Assembly (NCBI GenBank): GCA_030295235.1
Contig: AP026134.1
Span: 868,001-932,000, forward strand
Origin: Fistulifera solaris
Taxonomy: Eukaryota; Bacillariophyta; Bacillariophyceae; Naviculales; Stauroneidaceae
DNA: 64,000 nucleotides
Reading direction: 5' to 3'
Made by a program: the position numbers and the translations under genes. Under the pieces are notes generated by a model. The model saw only the letters and a program-made list of their open reading frames with translations, was not told the origin of the DNA and did not search any database. Positions 43,769 to 52,803 of this stretch are shown piece after piece; position 1 is the first letter of the stretch, and each line of letters starts with the position of its first letter.

Positions 43769-44458
43769 ATGGCGAATGCAACTAATTCCTTCTCGCCACA
43801 AGACTATCACTGCAGCGAGAGACCGCTGACTCCGACCGATGGTCGTCGTGCACGGGTTACCCTGCGTAGATCATTCGAGATCAACCGGTCGAGCACGCCG
43901 ACACAATTTACCTCGGAGGAGCAGCCAGTCACTCAAGCCGTTCACCAACAACACGATTCTTTGAGAATAGAGACACGCAGCCCGACAACGTCACTTCTAT
44001 ATGGCCTGTTTGCTCCTTTCAACGAAGTCTTTCAAGATTGCATAAATATTCTCGCCGAGTCTCATTTGTCGCTCGACAAAGTGCATCATATCTCGATCGC
44101 AGCAATTATCCTACATCTTTCCCTTTACGAAATCGCACAAGTTTTACCTCATGTACCACCAGGTTTCATATTTCATTGGCTTTTGCCAATTTTTGCGGCA
44201 GTGGCGTGTATGTCCGGGGTCATCATTTTGCTGATAAAATGTTACCCAAGTCAACTAGTGGTTGTGTGTGCCATCACGACTCTGTTCGCTGTCGAATGCT
44301 TGTTGCCTTTAGCTATCGCGGGGTGCACTATCATGTGTATTGGAAACGTGGTGTCCCTATCTGACTTGATTCTTCTCAGCGGCTGTTTGTTGGGATTCTG
44401 CTCCTTTACGTCTTGGGGCATTCGACAAGTTTTGTATCCTAGTTTGGGTCTGGGGTAA
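43769..44458 (+). CDS. Hypothetical four-helix membrane protein
   Basis: ATG at 43769 with CACC immediately upstream; 229 residues, one exon. The N-terminal ~75 residues are polar and Ser/Thr/Arg-rich (RRARVTLRRSFEINRSS), likely cytosolic. The C-terminal half has about four hydrophobic helices: ISIAAIILHLSLYEIAQVL, FIFHWLLPIFAAVACMSGVI, LVVVCAITTLFAVECLLPLA and LILLSGCLLGFCSFTSWGI. No family is recognised. Nothing in the neighbours suggests a role. Confidence 0.6.
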   Translation: MANATNSFSPQDYHCSERPLTPTDGRRARVTLRRSFEINRSSTPTQFTSEEQPVTQAVHQQHDSLRIETRSPTTSLLYGLFAPFNEVFQDCINILAESHLSLDKVHHISIAAIILHLSLYEIAQVLPHVPPGFIFHWLLPIFAAVACMSGVIILLIKCYPSQLVVVCAITTLFAVECLLPLAIAGCTIMCIGNVVSLSDLILLSGCLLGFCSFTSWGIRQVLYPSLGLG

Positions 44459-44901
44459 TTTCATAAAGAACAGTTTGATTTTGTGCACTTCCAGTCGGCA
44501 CTGCTCCCGATGTGCTCTTTGCTCCAGCTCATGATATGCGATTGATGTAATGATTTCATGGTGGCGGTCCCACCAACGCTATGTGTACCAACGTTTTTGT
44601 CTAGTTTGAAATCTCACTTCAATGACGGATTACCTACCCGACACTGTACAAGTTCGACTTTCTTGTTAAAAGCTTATGATGTGTACTGCCAACCTAGTGA
44701 TATTCCTCGTAAAAAAGTCTACATAAGCCGTAGTGGTATTATTTTAGGCGAAACGACTGCTTCACAGCCAGCTCGTAGACGAACTATAAAGTCGTGCGCA
44801 CCGTTTCTTGCCGTAAATCTCCTTGCTTTGAAACGGAAATGCTGCAAGAGATGACACAGAGTGTCACAAACTAAAATATTTATTCCTAGAGATGACTGCA
44901 T

Positions 44902-44986
44902 CTGGGAAGGACGTTAAAACTCTGCCTACCAGTAGAAGATTTTACGTAGCGTCCACGACGAGGCAGAATTTTAACGCCGTTCCCAG
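44902..44986. repeat. Foldback element: 26-bp arms, 33-nt loop
   Basis: The left arm 44902-44927 (CTGGGAAGGACGTTAAAACT...) and right arm 44961-44986 are inverted copies with 23 of 26 positions complementary. The loop is 33 nt. It could be a solo hairpin transposon remnant, a small-RNA precursor, or a regulatory foldback. No direct repeats of the flanks are evident. Confidence 0.88.
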
Positions 44987-45028
44987 AGTGGTGTGGATTA
45001 TCCAAATTTGCAAGACGGATGGAAGGAC

Positions 45029-45052
45029 TCATGACTGAAATAGAGTCGTGGC
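45029..45052. repeat. Dispersed short inverted repeat (diverged copy)
   Basis: TCATGACTGAAATAGAGTCG followed by TGG matches the dispersed motif with two substitutions in one arm. It lies 43 nt after the 26-bp-arm foldback. Confidence 0.65.
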
Positions 45053-45224
45053 GAAAAACGGACAACACATTGGAGCTATAGTAACTGTCCGCAATTCAAA
45101 AGAGGGCATTTTGCAGCGGCGCATCGATACCGCGCTCTTTCTTGTTCCATGTCTCGTCGCTCTACCTGCTATTTTGTCACCTTAGTATGTCACTCATAAT
45201 ATTGCCATAACTATCCTTTACATC

Positions 45225-45917
45225 ATGATTCGGTTAGCTTTACCGCAAAGCCGTTTGCTCTTCGTATTGACGCTTGCGTGTATGGCCGTTCTTTGTATGT
45301 TGGATGCTGTAATTGCAGATGTAAGTTCAATGATCTATCGGTAATGATCAGTGCTATTGTTCGTTTGCTACATGTTACATAGTCACCGCTGTTACTCACT
45401 GTCTTCCTACTTCGACAGCAGGGGTCTTCTTCTGCTACTGGGGCTACCAAAAAGTATTTCGTAAAAGTTTTGTACTGCACCAGCTGAGGCATGCAGAGGA
45501 ACTTCAGGGAAGTCGCGAAGTTCCTCGAAGAAAAATTTCCAGACTTACGTGGGAAGATTTACGGCCAGCACTACCCCACCCCTCCCCCTCGTAGAGCTTT
45601 TGCAACGCATTCTAAGCTATATTCAACTAATTGGAGTGGCGTGGATGATTCTAGGAGGACAAGTTTTATTTCGCATGCTGGGATATCAGCAGGAGATGCC
45701 GCAATTTTACTGGGCAATTCAAAACAACGGAATGCATATTGGCACCGTTGTCTTTTTCATTTTGCCTCAGATTTTAAATTCATTTGCTGTAAATGGAGCA
45801 TTCGAGATTTATTTGAATGATGAAGAGATATTCAGCAAATTGAAGCAGGGTGGCTTTCCTAGACAAGCTGATCTGCTCGATCCACTTCAAGCGGCTGGGC
45901 TGAAAATGGCTTATTAA
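45225..45917 (+). CDS. SELENOT: Selenoprotein T (CxxU redox motif, in-frame UGA)
   Basis: A thioredoxin-fold ER selenoprotein. ATG at 45225 gives a signal peptide (LLFVLTLACMAVLCMLDAV). Intron 45321-45421 (101 nt, GTAAGT...ACAGCAG) joins VIAD to GSSSATGATKKYFVKVLYC. The redox motif is C-T-S-TGA-G: the TGA at 45485-45487 sits in the selenocysteine position of SELENOT's CVSU, and homology resumes at once (MQRNFREVAKFLEEKFPDL, RGKIYGQHYP). Later come LIGVAWMILGGQVLFRMLG, QNNGMHIGTVVFFILPQ and NGAFEIYLNDEEIFSKLKQG, the family's 'TGAFEI' block. One extra C in the C run near 45587-45591 must be dropped (YPTPPLVELLQRIL). The total is about 197 residues. A SECIS-like hairpin lies 40 nt past the stop. 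Confidence 0.93.
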
Positions 45918-45954
45918 AGAGCAAAATACATAAAGCAGCATGCAATCTCTGTTT

Positions 45955-46016
45955 TGTGTGAGAATGACGACCGCAAAACATCGTAGAATCAACGATACGC
46001 GGTCTGAGGTCACGAG
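45955..46016 (+). promoter_or_regulatory. SECIS element candidate (3' UTR of SELENOT)
   Basis: The 5' side has ATGA (45964-45967) and the 3' side TGAG (46005-46008), which could form the non-Watson-Crick quartet. Between them GACCGC pairs exactly with GCGGTC. A second helix ATCGT/ACGAT closes an apical loop AGAATCA that contains the unpaired AA; an alternative AA is the AAAAC internal loop. Outer GTGA/TCAC pairing supports the base. Position and features fit a SECIS, but exact class and helix length need folding. Confidence 0.6.
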
Positions 46017-46164
46017 CCAGAGAACCTGCAACCGTTTGTTTTTAGCTTTCATTGTAATTGTTGTTTCTCAATGTTTGTCTGGAGAACATTATACTGGATT
46101 TTTCAAAAAAAGATATACCACTGCATGTTGGATATACTCCAATTATCTCTGTTATGGTTAATGT

Positions 46165-46923
46165 TTACAACGTCACCTCTGCATCCGCTTCGGACATTAA
46201 AGCCGTGAATAGAGCTGGAATCATGGCACATACCATGCGATTGTAATTGTAGTAGCTCCATTCAAGAAAATCCACCGCACAATCCCTTTTGGCGCTATGT
46301 GCGCGAGCGCCACTTCCTCCATGCCAAAAAGCAACCCAGAATGCTGTGAATAAATTCAGCACGAAGAATAATAGTTCGAAGAACAAAACCGGAATTATCA
46401 GAGGGGTGACGAAGATAAGCCTACATGCATTCTCTCCGCAAATGTTGTGAAAAATATGAAAGATACTCGTCGCCATGTATTGCGACGATTCAACAGCAGA
46501 GCGAAAACCCGCCACTTCTACCGCTTCATCGTAATCTCCAGAAATGTGCTCAACTTCTCATTGACAGACAGTGCGGCATCTTGAACGCTTATTCTTTCGG
46601 ATTCCAACGCAACTCGTAGTTCCTGCATTTCGACAATCATGAAATGTTATTTCCAGGGCAGCTTTTCGCTGCTCCAGTCGTGCAAACCATCAAAGCTGAC
46701 ATCGTCGGTCAATCTTACGGCCTCCTTGACTATCTCCAAACTGGTATCCTAATTAATGACAAAGCTAAACATTGCGTCCCACCGTTCGATCGGCAGTCGG
46801 GAGTTTGTTTTCGACATGAAGCCTTTCTATTTTCACAAGATTTCGACTCTAATACGAACAACTCACGATGATTAGACGCTATCACGGAGATCACCAAGGA
46901 TGTAAAGTAAAAATGGCTTTCAT
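46165..46923 (-). CDS. Coiled-coil membrane protein, unresolved exon structure
   Basis: The C-terminal part is clear: DYDEAVEVAGFRSAVESSQY, then a hydrophobic helix (LIIPVLFFELLFFVLNLF) and a tail WSYYNYNRMVCAMIPALFTA to a stop at 46165. Upstream, frames change by single bases near 46527, 46641 and 46672; joining them gives DTSLEIVKEAVRLTDDV, ARLEQRKAALEI, MQELRVALESERISVQDAAL and SVNEKLSTFLE, a coherent coiled coil. The proposed start ATG at 46923 would give a signal-peptide-like MKAIFYFTSLVISVIAS after one more T, with a short intron ending at TTAG (about 46754). The family is unknown. The 3' half is well supported, the 5' end is tentative. Confidence 0.5.
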
Positions 46924-47477
46924 AGTGATGTCGAACTGAGAGCAAGTGGAGAAACTTTTGAGACAAGGTCGTGAAGGTGATTAAGACTTTTCGCGTCGGA
47001 GCCCTCTCGCTGAGCACCAAAAACAAAAATAATTCTTAACTTTTACGGCTAGAATACTGCTCTATCCTAAAGCCTGGGTTGTAATGCGCGGTAATGGCTT
47101 TTTTGTAAGGATGCAATGATTGCTCCGTTTGAGAAAGGGAGAAAAGAGAGATAAAGTGACGACAGAAACAAAAGTGAAGAAAAAAATACGCCGGGGTAAT
47201 TCAAGAGTAGTCGTGACGTCGTTGCACAACAATCGCTCCCGTTCCTTTATGTAACGAACTCCTCCGTGTCGCTCCAGTTTTTCTACATAAGAATTTAAGC
47301 GACAACATCGTCCTGAACGGAAAATTACTTTATGACTGAAATTCAGTCATAGTAAAATTAAAGTTGAAACAATAAACAATAATCTACTTCGTAATTTTTA
47401 TCATTGCCACGGTAAAATGTAAAAGAATGTATACTGTTGTAGTTCTAAAGCTTTGATGCGATAATTCACAGAAAAGA
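46924..47477. other. 554-nt divergent spacer with a perfect palindrome
   Basis: Between the coiled-coil gene (leftward) and the anoctamin (rightward). The best copy of the dispersed palindrome lies at 47331-47351. A GA-rich tract lies at 47130-47190. No coding frame. Confidence 0.5.
47331..47351. repeat. Perfect short palindrome, best copy of the dispersed motif
   Basis: TATGACTGAA, a single A, then TTCAGTCATA: 10-bp arms perfectly complementary, flanked by TTACTT and GTAAA. It corresponds to the motif in the 8.4-8.9 kb array. Confidence 0.85.
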
Positions 47478-49735
47478 ATGATAGAGCACCGACCATTGTC
47501 GGATGTGGAGAAAAACCCCCTTCTTGCTTTGCGTTTCACTGCATCGACGACAACTCGTCTGCAAGATCTCGTGGAGCAGCGGTTGCATCACGGGGGCTTT
47601 GATATACTTAATCGCATTGTTGAGAAAAACCAAACGATTCTCATTTTAACGTTCACGCAGAAAATTTTGGAGCAGCAGGCGGAACGTTCTCACGTTATGA
47701 AAAGGACCAACGATACAAAAGTCATGGATGCCTTCACATGCTATGAACGAGCGCGATTTTGTGACTTGGATGAGCCTCATCGGGACAAATACGGCCTGTT
47801 CTCAGCGAGTGAGAGATCTATGATCGCTTTACACATGATTAGCGATATAACTGTTTTACCTGAAGGTAAAACGAAAACAGAGCTGTCGCAACTCCTAGAG
47901 TCAAGGTATCATGCCGTCACGCATTTTCACAATCTTGTCGGTGACGAAGCCACAAGATCACAAAAAGTCCGGTTACGGAAACATGGGGAGAAAAGTGAAA
48001 ATTTAAAGCACGTACTGCAGACGTGCAAGATTGTGGATAGTGTCATGCTGATTCATTTATCACGTGCCGTAAAGAACGAGATCGTTCGACAAACGTTTTG
48101 GCCCTTATATCAACTGGAGTCCGCCAGTCCATTTGATTCAAAGCTATTACGGCTGTGAAGTAGCATTTTACTTTGCATGGATGGGTTTCCTCATGAGATG
48201 GTACACACTTCCTGGGATTCTTGGATTTATCGTGTTTCTTCTGCAAAAGGCTCGCGGCGACACCGTTGATGAAGATGAGTACATTCCGATCTACGGAGTG
48301 TTTGGGTTTGTAGCGTTCATTCTATACTTGCGGTTTTGGGATCGATATGAGCATCGATTAGCATATCAGTGGGGAACATATTCGCTATCGCCATACGAGC
48401 GACTGAAGGTTTTTGCATTACGACCAGAATTCCGTGGGTATTTGCGTTATTCTCCGATCACGGATGAAATTGAAACGTTCTATCCAGCATTCTACAGGCG
48501 ATTGAAGTACGTGCTTGGAACAGTCATAACAGCGAGCATGCTGTTTGTGGCCTTTGTGATCATGATTCTGTCGCTCAATTTACAAGGATACATTCGGCCT
48601 TCTGCTAATCCTCGTCGATGGAACGATAGCAATCCGCATCCTTTTATTCTCCCGGTTTTGCTGTGCTAGCCGAAGAGGGTCGCTTATTTGATGCTACATC
48701 TTCTTGGCGGTTTCTCATACCTGTAGCGATCCATGTACTGGGTATCAACGTACTCAATAGTTTGTACCGAAAGGTTTCTGTTGCTTTGACGGACTGGGAG
48801 AATCACGAGACCGAACAAAACTACCAAAACTCATTGATCTTGAAACGGTTTTTGTTCGAAGCTTTCGACTGCTATGTAGTTCTATTTTATCTGGCGTTCT
48901 ACGAGCGCGACGTGGAACGACTTCGAATGGAACTAGTTTCCGTATTTCAAATTGATACAGTAAGGCGTCTTTGTATGGAGTGCATTATTCCGTTTGGCCT
49001 TTTTCGCTTGCGAATGCGTGGCAAACAGCATGTTCAGACTGATAATGATACGTCCAGCATACCGACAGCGAACGAGATATTGGAAGACTTGGAAAAGACG
49101 AGTACGAGCAGTTTGACGATTACATGGAAATTGTCATTCAGTTCGGCTATGTGACACTATTTGCCAGTGCCTATCCCCTTGCGTCCCTAGTTAGCATTGC
49201 TGCAAATTTGATTGAAATGCGGGCAGATTGCTATCGAATGGCATTTTTGTGTCAGCGGCCTCCTTCTAATAGAAGCCAAGGGATGGGAATGTGGCGTGAT
49301 CTTATATCGGCAATCGTCTGGATGAGTGCGCTAACCAATTGCTTACTCATGGGTTTCTCTTCTGATCAGCTCATGCATTACCTGCCCCAACTGTATGAGC
49401 GCGACGAAGTATCCGGGTATACCGATATGGGACACGAGCGATCTTGGATTGTCATTTTTATAATATTTGGTCTAGAACGGCTTCTGCTATTCGTCGGAAT
49501 CACTCTGCATGCAATCATTCCTGCGGTACCAGAAGATATATCGGACCTTGTTGAACGGGATCATTTCATTCGCATGCAACAGGACGCTCTTAGTTTGGCA
49601 AGAGATGGTGGGAAAATCCATACCTTGTCGAAAAGAATTACAATGGAGAAATCTAAACCATGGAGATCCTCTTCAACAAACTCCAGAGGAAGGGACATTC
49701 GTAAAAGGTCCATTCGGAGCAAGAAACTCTCTTGA
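47478..49735 (+). CDS. Anoctamin / TMEM16-family membrane protein (ANO8/10-like)
   Basis: TMEM16 proteins are calcium-activated ion channels or lipid scramblases. ATG at 47478 (MIEHRPLSDVEKNP). A cytosolic N-terminal domain leads to the first helices: QSYYGCEVAFYFAWMGFLMR, then WYTLPGILGFIVFLLQ. Also visible are VALTDWENHETEQNYQNSLI, LKRFLFEAFDCYVVLFYLAF and FDDYMEIVIQFGYVTLFASA, followed by ASLVSIAANLIEMRADCYR; these are the hallmark anoctamin blocks. Later helices (SWIVIFIIFGLERLLLFVGI) and a basic tail follow. Three one-base corrections (extra T near 48131, missing C near 48650, missing A near 49094) give 752 residues. I see no intron. Channel versus scramblase cannot be told. Confidence 0.92.
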
Positions 49736-50062
49736 TTTTGGAGTACGACACTTTTGCGTGCTTTCTTTTGTGCTCCGTCAAAAGCGTTGTCCATAGCACG
49801 TAAGAAACTAAAGACTATGAATTGGGATTTGGCATCGACATAGCACGCATGGGACGCGGTTCTTCGAAATTCGATGTCATGCCGTAGTACTATACGATTT
49901 AGAGTACATTGACTCACGAAACGGCGCAATAGCGTTTCGTGGCGATAACGCACGCATCTACGCATTGCTCGCAGCACATCATCCCTTTCATCAATCGTTT
50001 TATCCGCAAGCAGCATCTCTTGCAAAGGACTCTTGTAGTAAATTTATAACACGCCGCTAAAT
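49736..50062. other. Spacer between anoctamin and RING gene
   Basis: Short 327-nt region serving as 3' flank of the anoctamin and 5' flank of the E3. A minus-strand frame at 49561-50016 overlaps the anoctamin end and lacks recognisable features. Confidence 0.4.
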
Positions 50063-51247
50063 ATGGAAAATAACGACGCCGTTGTGGAGATGGTCAGGTG
50101 CCAGGATTGCGGGCATGTTGTTCCGGCATCAAACATTACAATTCATCAACTGCGCGGTTGTCGTGAAGCGAGGAGACGTTCGACGGAACGTGAACCAAGT
50201 AATTCAACGACTGACAATGTAGAGTCTATGGATGTCGATAACCTTAGTGACGACGAGGATGATAGAAAAATGGAAGCGGAGGTGAACACAGAGCAAAGTG
50301 CTGCCTCGAATCCTCTCATTCGTCCCTCTATCCCTTCTCCCGTCATGGAAAACAACCCCTTTGCTTCTGTGGCTGGAAGAAACTCTGCAGATCCGATTTC
50401 TATTCTCGAGTCACCCTCGCCCCGCAATAGGGAAGTCGTTGATCTTGTGGATGGAGACGACGATGAAGTTCAGGAAATTTGGCCCTGTCCAGGATGTACC
50501 TTTCACAATTCCTTGTCAAACACGATTTGCGAAATTTGTTCCGCGATGCGTCCTAATACGAATCGTATGCAAGAACCGACGCGTCGTGATCGTGGTAATG
50601 GGGATTCACCGATTCGCTTAATGTCAGGTGGTGCCTTGTTGGGCTCTTTGGTTGGCGGGGCCGCTGCATACATGCGGGGTCGTCCTATGAGTTCTGGAAT
50701 GATACAGGGGGCGCTGTCTGGCGCGGTAGGAGGTGCTTTTGCCAATGAATTGTTTCGAAGCGATATTCTAGAAGCGCCGGACATAGCTGCTGCCCCTCGC
50801 GTCGTTCGTACGGTTCGTCGCCGGGGACCAAACGGCACGACTACGGTAACAACCTACATGTCTCATGGGGCACCAGCGACAGGACGACGACGTAGAGGAG
50901 ATCCTGTGATGGATCATTTGTTGCAAATGATTCTAGCGGGTAACGCAAATAGACAAATGAACATAGATGGCATGAACTATGAGCAGTTACTTGAAGCATT
51001 TGGGGATGGCACGGAGAATCGTGGAGCGGATGAAGGTGACATTCGGTCTTTGCCCGTTTCGACTGTTACGGATACATCAACGATTCCCAATGACCATTCA
51101 GATTGCATGATCTGCTTAGAAACTTTTAAGGTTGGCGATGAGAGGAAAACATTACCCTGTTTGCACGGATTTCATAGCACTTGCGTCGATAAGTGGTTGC
51201 GGACGAGCGCCAGTTGTCCGGTCTGCAAGTACTCCATTCGATCATAA
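50063..51247 (+). CDS. RING-H2 E3 ubiquitin ligase with RanBP2-type zinc finger
   Basis: ATG at 50063, 394 residues, one exon, no break. The N-terminus has CQDCGHVVPASNITIHQLRG, a C2HC-like mini-finger. An acidic, Ser-rich region follows. The RanBP2 finger is WPCPGCTFHNSLSNTICEIC (W-x-C-x2-C...C-x2-C), which often binds ubiquitin or RNA. A Gly/Ala-rich hydrophobic stretch (GGALLGSLVGGAAAYMRG, then GALSGAVGGAFANELF) could insert into or touch a membrane. The C-terminal RING-H2 is CMICLETFKVGDERKTLPC, LHGFHSTCVDKWL and CPVCKYSIRS, with all eight ligands. It is an E3; the substrate is unknown. Confidence 0.9.
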   Translation: MENNDAVVEMVRCQDCGHVVPASNITIHQLRGCREARRRSTEREPSNSTTDNVESMDVDNLSDDEDDRKMEAEVNTEQSAASNPLIRPSIPSPVMENNPFASVAGRNSADPISILESPSPRNREVVDLVDGDDDEVQEIWPCPGCTFHNSLSNTICEICSAMRPNTNRMQEPTRRDRGNGDSPIRLMSGGALLGSLVGGAAAYMRGRPMSSGMIQGALSGAVGGAFANELFRSDILEAPDIAAAPRVVRTVRRRGPNGTTTVTTYMSHGAPATGRRRRGDPVMDHLLQMILAGNANRQMNIDGMNYEQLLEAFGDGTENRGADEGDIRSLPVSTVTDTSTIPNDHSDCMICLETFKVGDERKTLPCLHGFHSTCVDKWLRTSASCPVCKYSIRS

Positions 51248-51587
51248 CTTACGACATCTTATTGGCTTAAATTGATGCAAACCTACCATCAGTGGGTAGA
51301 TGTATGTATTTTTTAGCGATACAACGCGTATTTGTGTGTGTGTGTTGTCAAAAGGGTCCAACGAAAGACGCCATACTTTCCGAAGCTCCGAAAAGAATTC
51401 GACTCATCTAGAGCTAGCTGCTTCTCTAGTAAACAATAACTAGTCGACATTAACAAATCGCTAATTCGCTTCTTCTGGCGCAAAATTGTTGAGAAATGAA
51501 AAAGCCTATCCACTGCTGTGAATGGGAGATGCCGTTGAAGACGAATTTCGTCCAAGAGAAAAAAAACATCGATCGTAAATCCATAAG

Positions 51588-52165
51588 CTAGCCAAGCCTA
51601 GAAATGTTGGTGTTGATAAGCCTGAGCGAATTCGAAAGTGTGTAATGTCGCGTAGACTTATTCCGTTTCCCTGGAGGTAGCAACATTGTGTTTTCGCAAA
51701 TAAAAATACACTCTGCAACTTCCAGACCAAATTTGTAGCCGAAATTCTAATTCCCTCTTGGCCATAGCAGACGGTACCGACCAAGTTCCGTCCGGAAGCC
51801 GAGCAATGACGAGTCCAGTGTCAGCGTGCAGTGAAAAGTGAAACGCCCCCGAACCATTTCCGCCTCAACCTCGCTACCAGCACCAGTCTTTACCGACTCT
51901 GCACATTGCGAATGAAGGCTAGCAAGTTTGCGCCTCATTCTTTTTAAAGTCTCCAGCGAAATGAGATCCTTGACATTGTGTTCACTTAGTAGTGTTTCAG
52001 TCATTTGTTGCGAAGAATTCTCTTTCGATTTTGGGGCCAATGGTTTTCACGTTCAATCAGCCAGTCGGTGCCATAGCGAATCAGCTCTTCGAACATACTT
52101 GAGAAGAAGCCGGTAGATACCGGTCTTTGAACCAATGCCGTATATAGCAAAATCACAGTCGTCAT
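51588..52165 (-). CDS. SYLF-domain (Ysc84/SH3YL1-like) protein, frames disrupted
   Basis: The SYLF core is visible on the minus strand: GAFHFSLHADTGLVIARLPD then GTWSVPSA (family G-x-V-x-A-R-L-x-D-G-x-W-S-x-P-S-A), followed in another frame by FGYKFGLEVAECIFICENT. Upstream is helical sequence (LISLETLKRMRRKLASLHSQ) and an N-terminal part with STGFFSSMFEELIRYGTDWL. At least four one-base shifts are needed (near 52027, 51845, 51770 and 51734). After CENTM I cannot follow the domain, so the 3' boundary at 51588 is uncertain, as is the start (ATG at 52165 is the first in frame). SYLF domains bind phosphoinositides. Given the general error pattern this is probably a live gene, but decay is possible. 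Confidence 0.5.
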
Positions 52166-52342
52166 GTAATCGTAACAGAGAAGCTGTGTTCGATGTTTAG
52201 ATGCTTGCAAAGATCACCTCTGACGCGTTCCTCGGAAAAAAATAACACAGGTCTTGGCATTTCATGAGAAAAAGGAGAATCAAAAGGACGATTCGGATTT
52301 CAGGATCATCTCCATAATTTTCTTGCTAAGCAGGTGTGTGCA

Positions 52343-52783
52343 TTAGGGTTGCCAATTTGTAGATGGCAACCAACGATTGCCTTCCCGTAATTGCACTTGT
52401 GTTGTCCCTGTGTAGTCTGCTGACACTGCCGTGGACTGAAACATGTTTTTCGGACTCAATTGTTGTGTGCAGACGTAGCAAATGCACTGATCTACATTGG
52501 CCAGGACCCGTCCCACAGATGTAGCATCCTGTCTATCCAACGGTATGAGATTCAATGATCTGATATCACAAGCAAGTACTATCCTTTGGAATGTAGTCTT
52601 GACACGACTGACTTGCAATGCAGTCCCGGAATTTATCGATTTGCAGTTGAACGTTGAACGGCAATATGCGTCTGCTATCCATCCGCTCCACCGTTGATGT
52701 CGATAGGAAAGAATCATTCATCACAAAATTTGCTGCGATAAAGCTAATCAAGAGGAGCAATTGCCGCGGTTTACCAGCCTCAT
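52343..52783 (-). CDS. Small secreted Cys-containing protein
   Basis: ATG at 52783 gives MRLVKPRQLLLLISFIAANF once one missing A near 52773 is restored: a textbook signal peptide. The mature part includes RILPFNVQLQIDKFRDCIAS, DSTCCDIRSLNLIPLDRQDA and VDQCICYVCTQQL, with about seven cysteines. It ends in NRWLPSTNWQP at 52343. A second shift (extra T near 52590) joins the frames, giving 146 residues in total. I recognise no family. Its start lies only 20 nt from the start of the divergent SKI2 gene. Confidence 0.5.
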
Positions 52784-52803
52784 ATCGTCATTGAATTACG
52801 TTC

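Larger units (their letters stand above)
44459..45224. other. 766-nt spacer upstream of SELENOT
   Basis: Contains the 85-nt foldback at 44902-44986 and a diverged copy of the dispersed palindrome at 45029-45052. A 98-codon frame at 44558-44854 lacks domain features and is not called. Confidence 0.5.

Noticed and set aside
44558-44854. 98-codon plus-strand frame in the spacer before SELENOT
   Set aside because: Composition unlike neighbouring genes and no motif; treated as chance.
49561-50016. Minus-strand frame between and over the anoctamin 3' end
   Set aside because: No recognisable domain, overlaps conserved coding sequence on the other strand, Arg-rich by complement of the basic tail.
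51588-52165. SYLF gene as a decayed pseudogene
   Set aside because: Several shifts are present, but neighbouring essential genes show the same kind of shifts, so decay cannot be claimed from this sequence alone.
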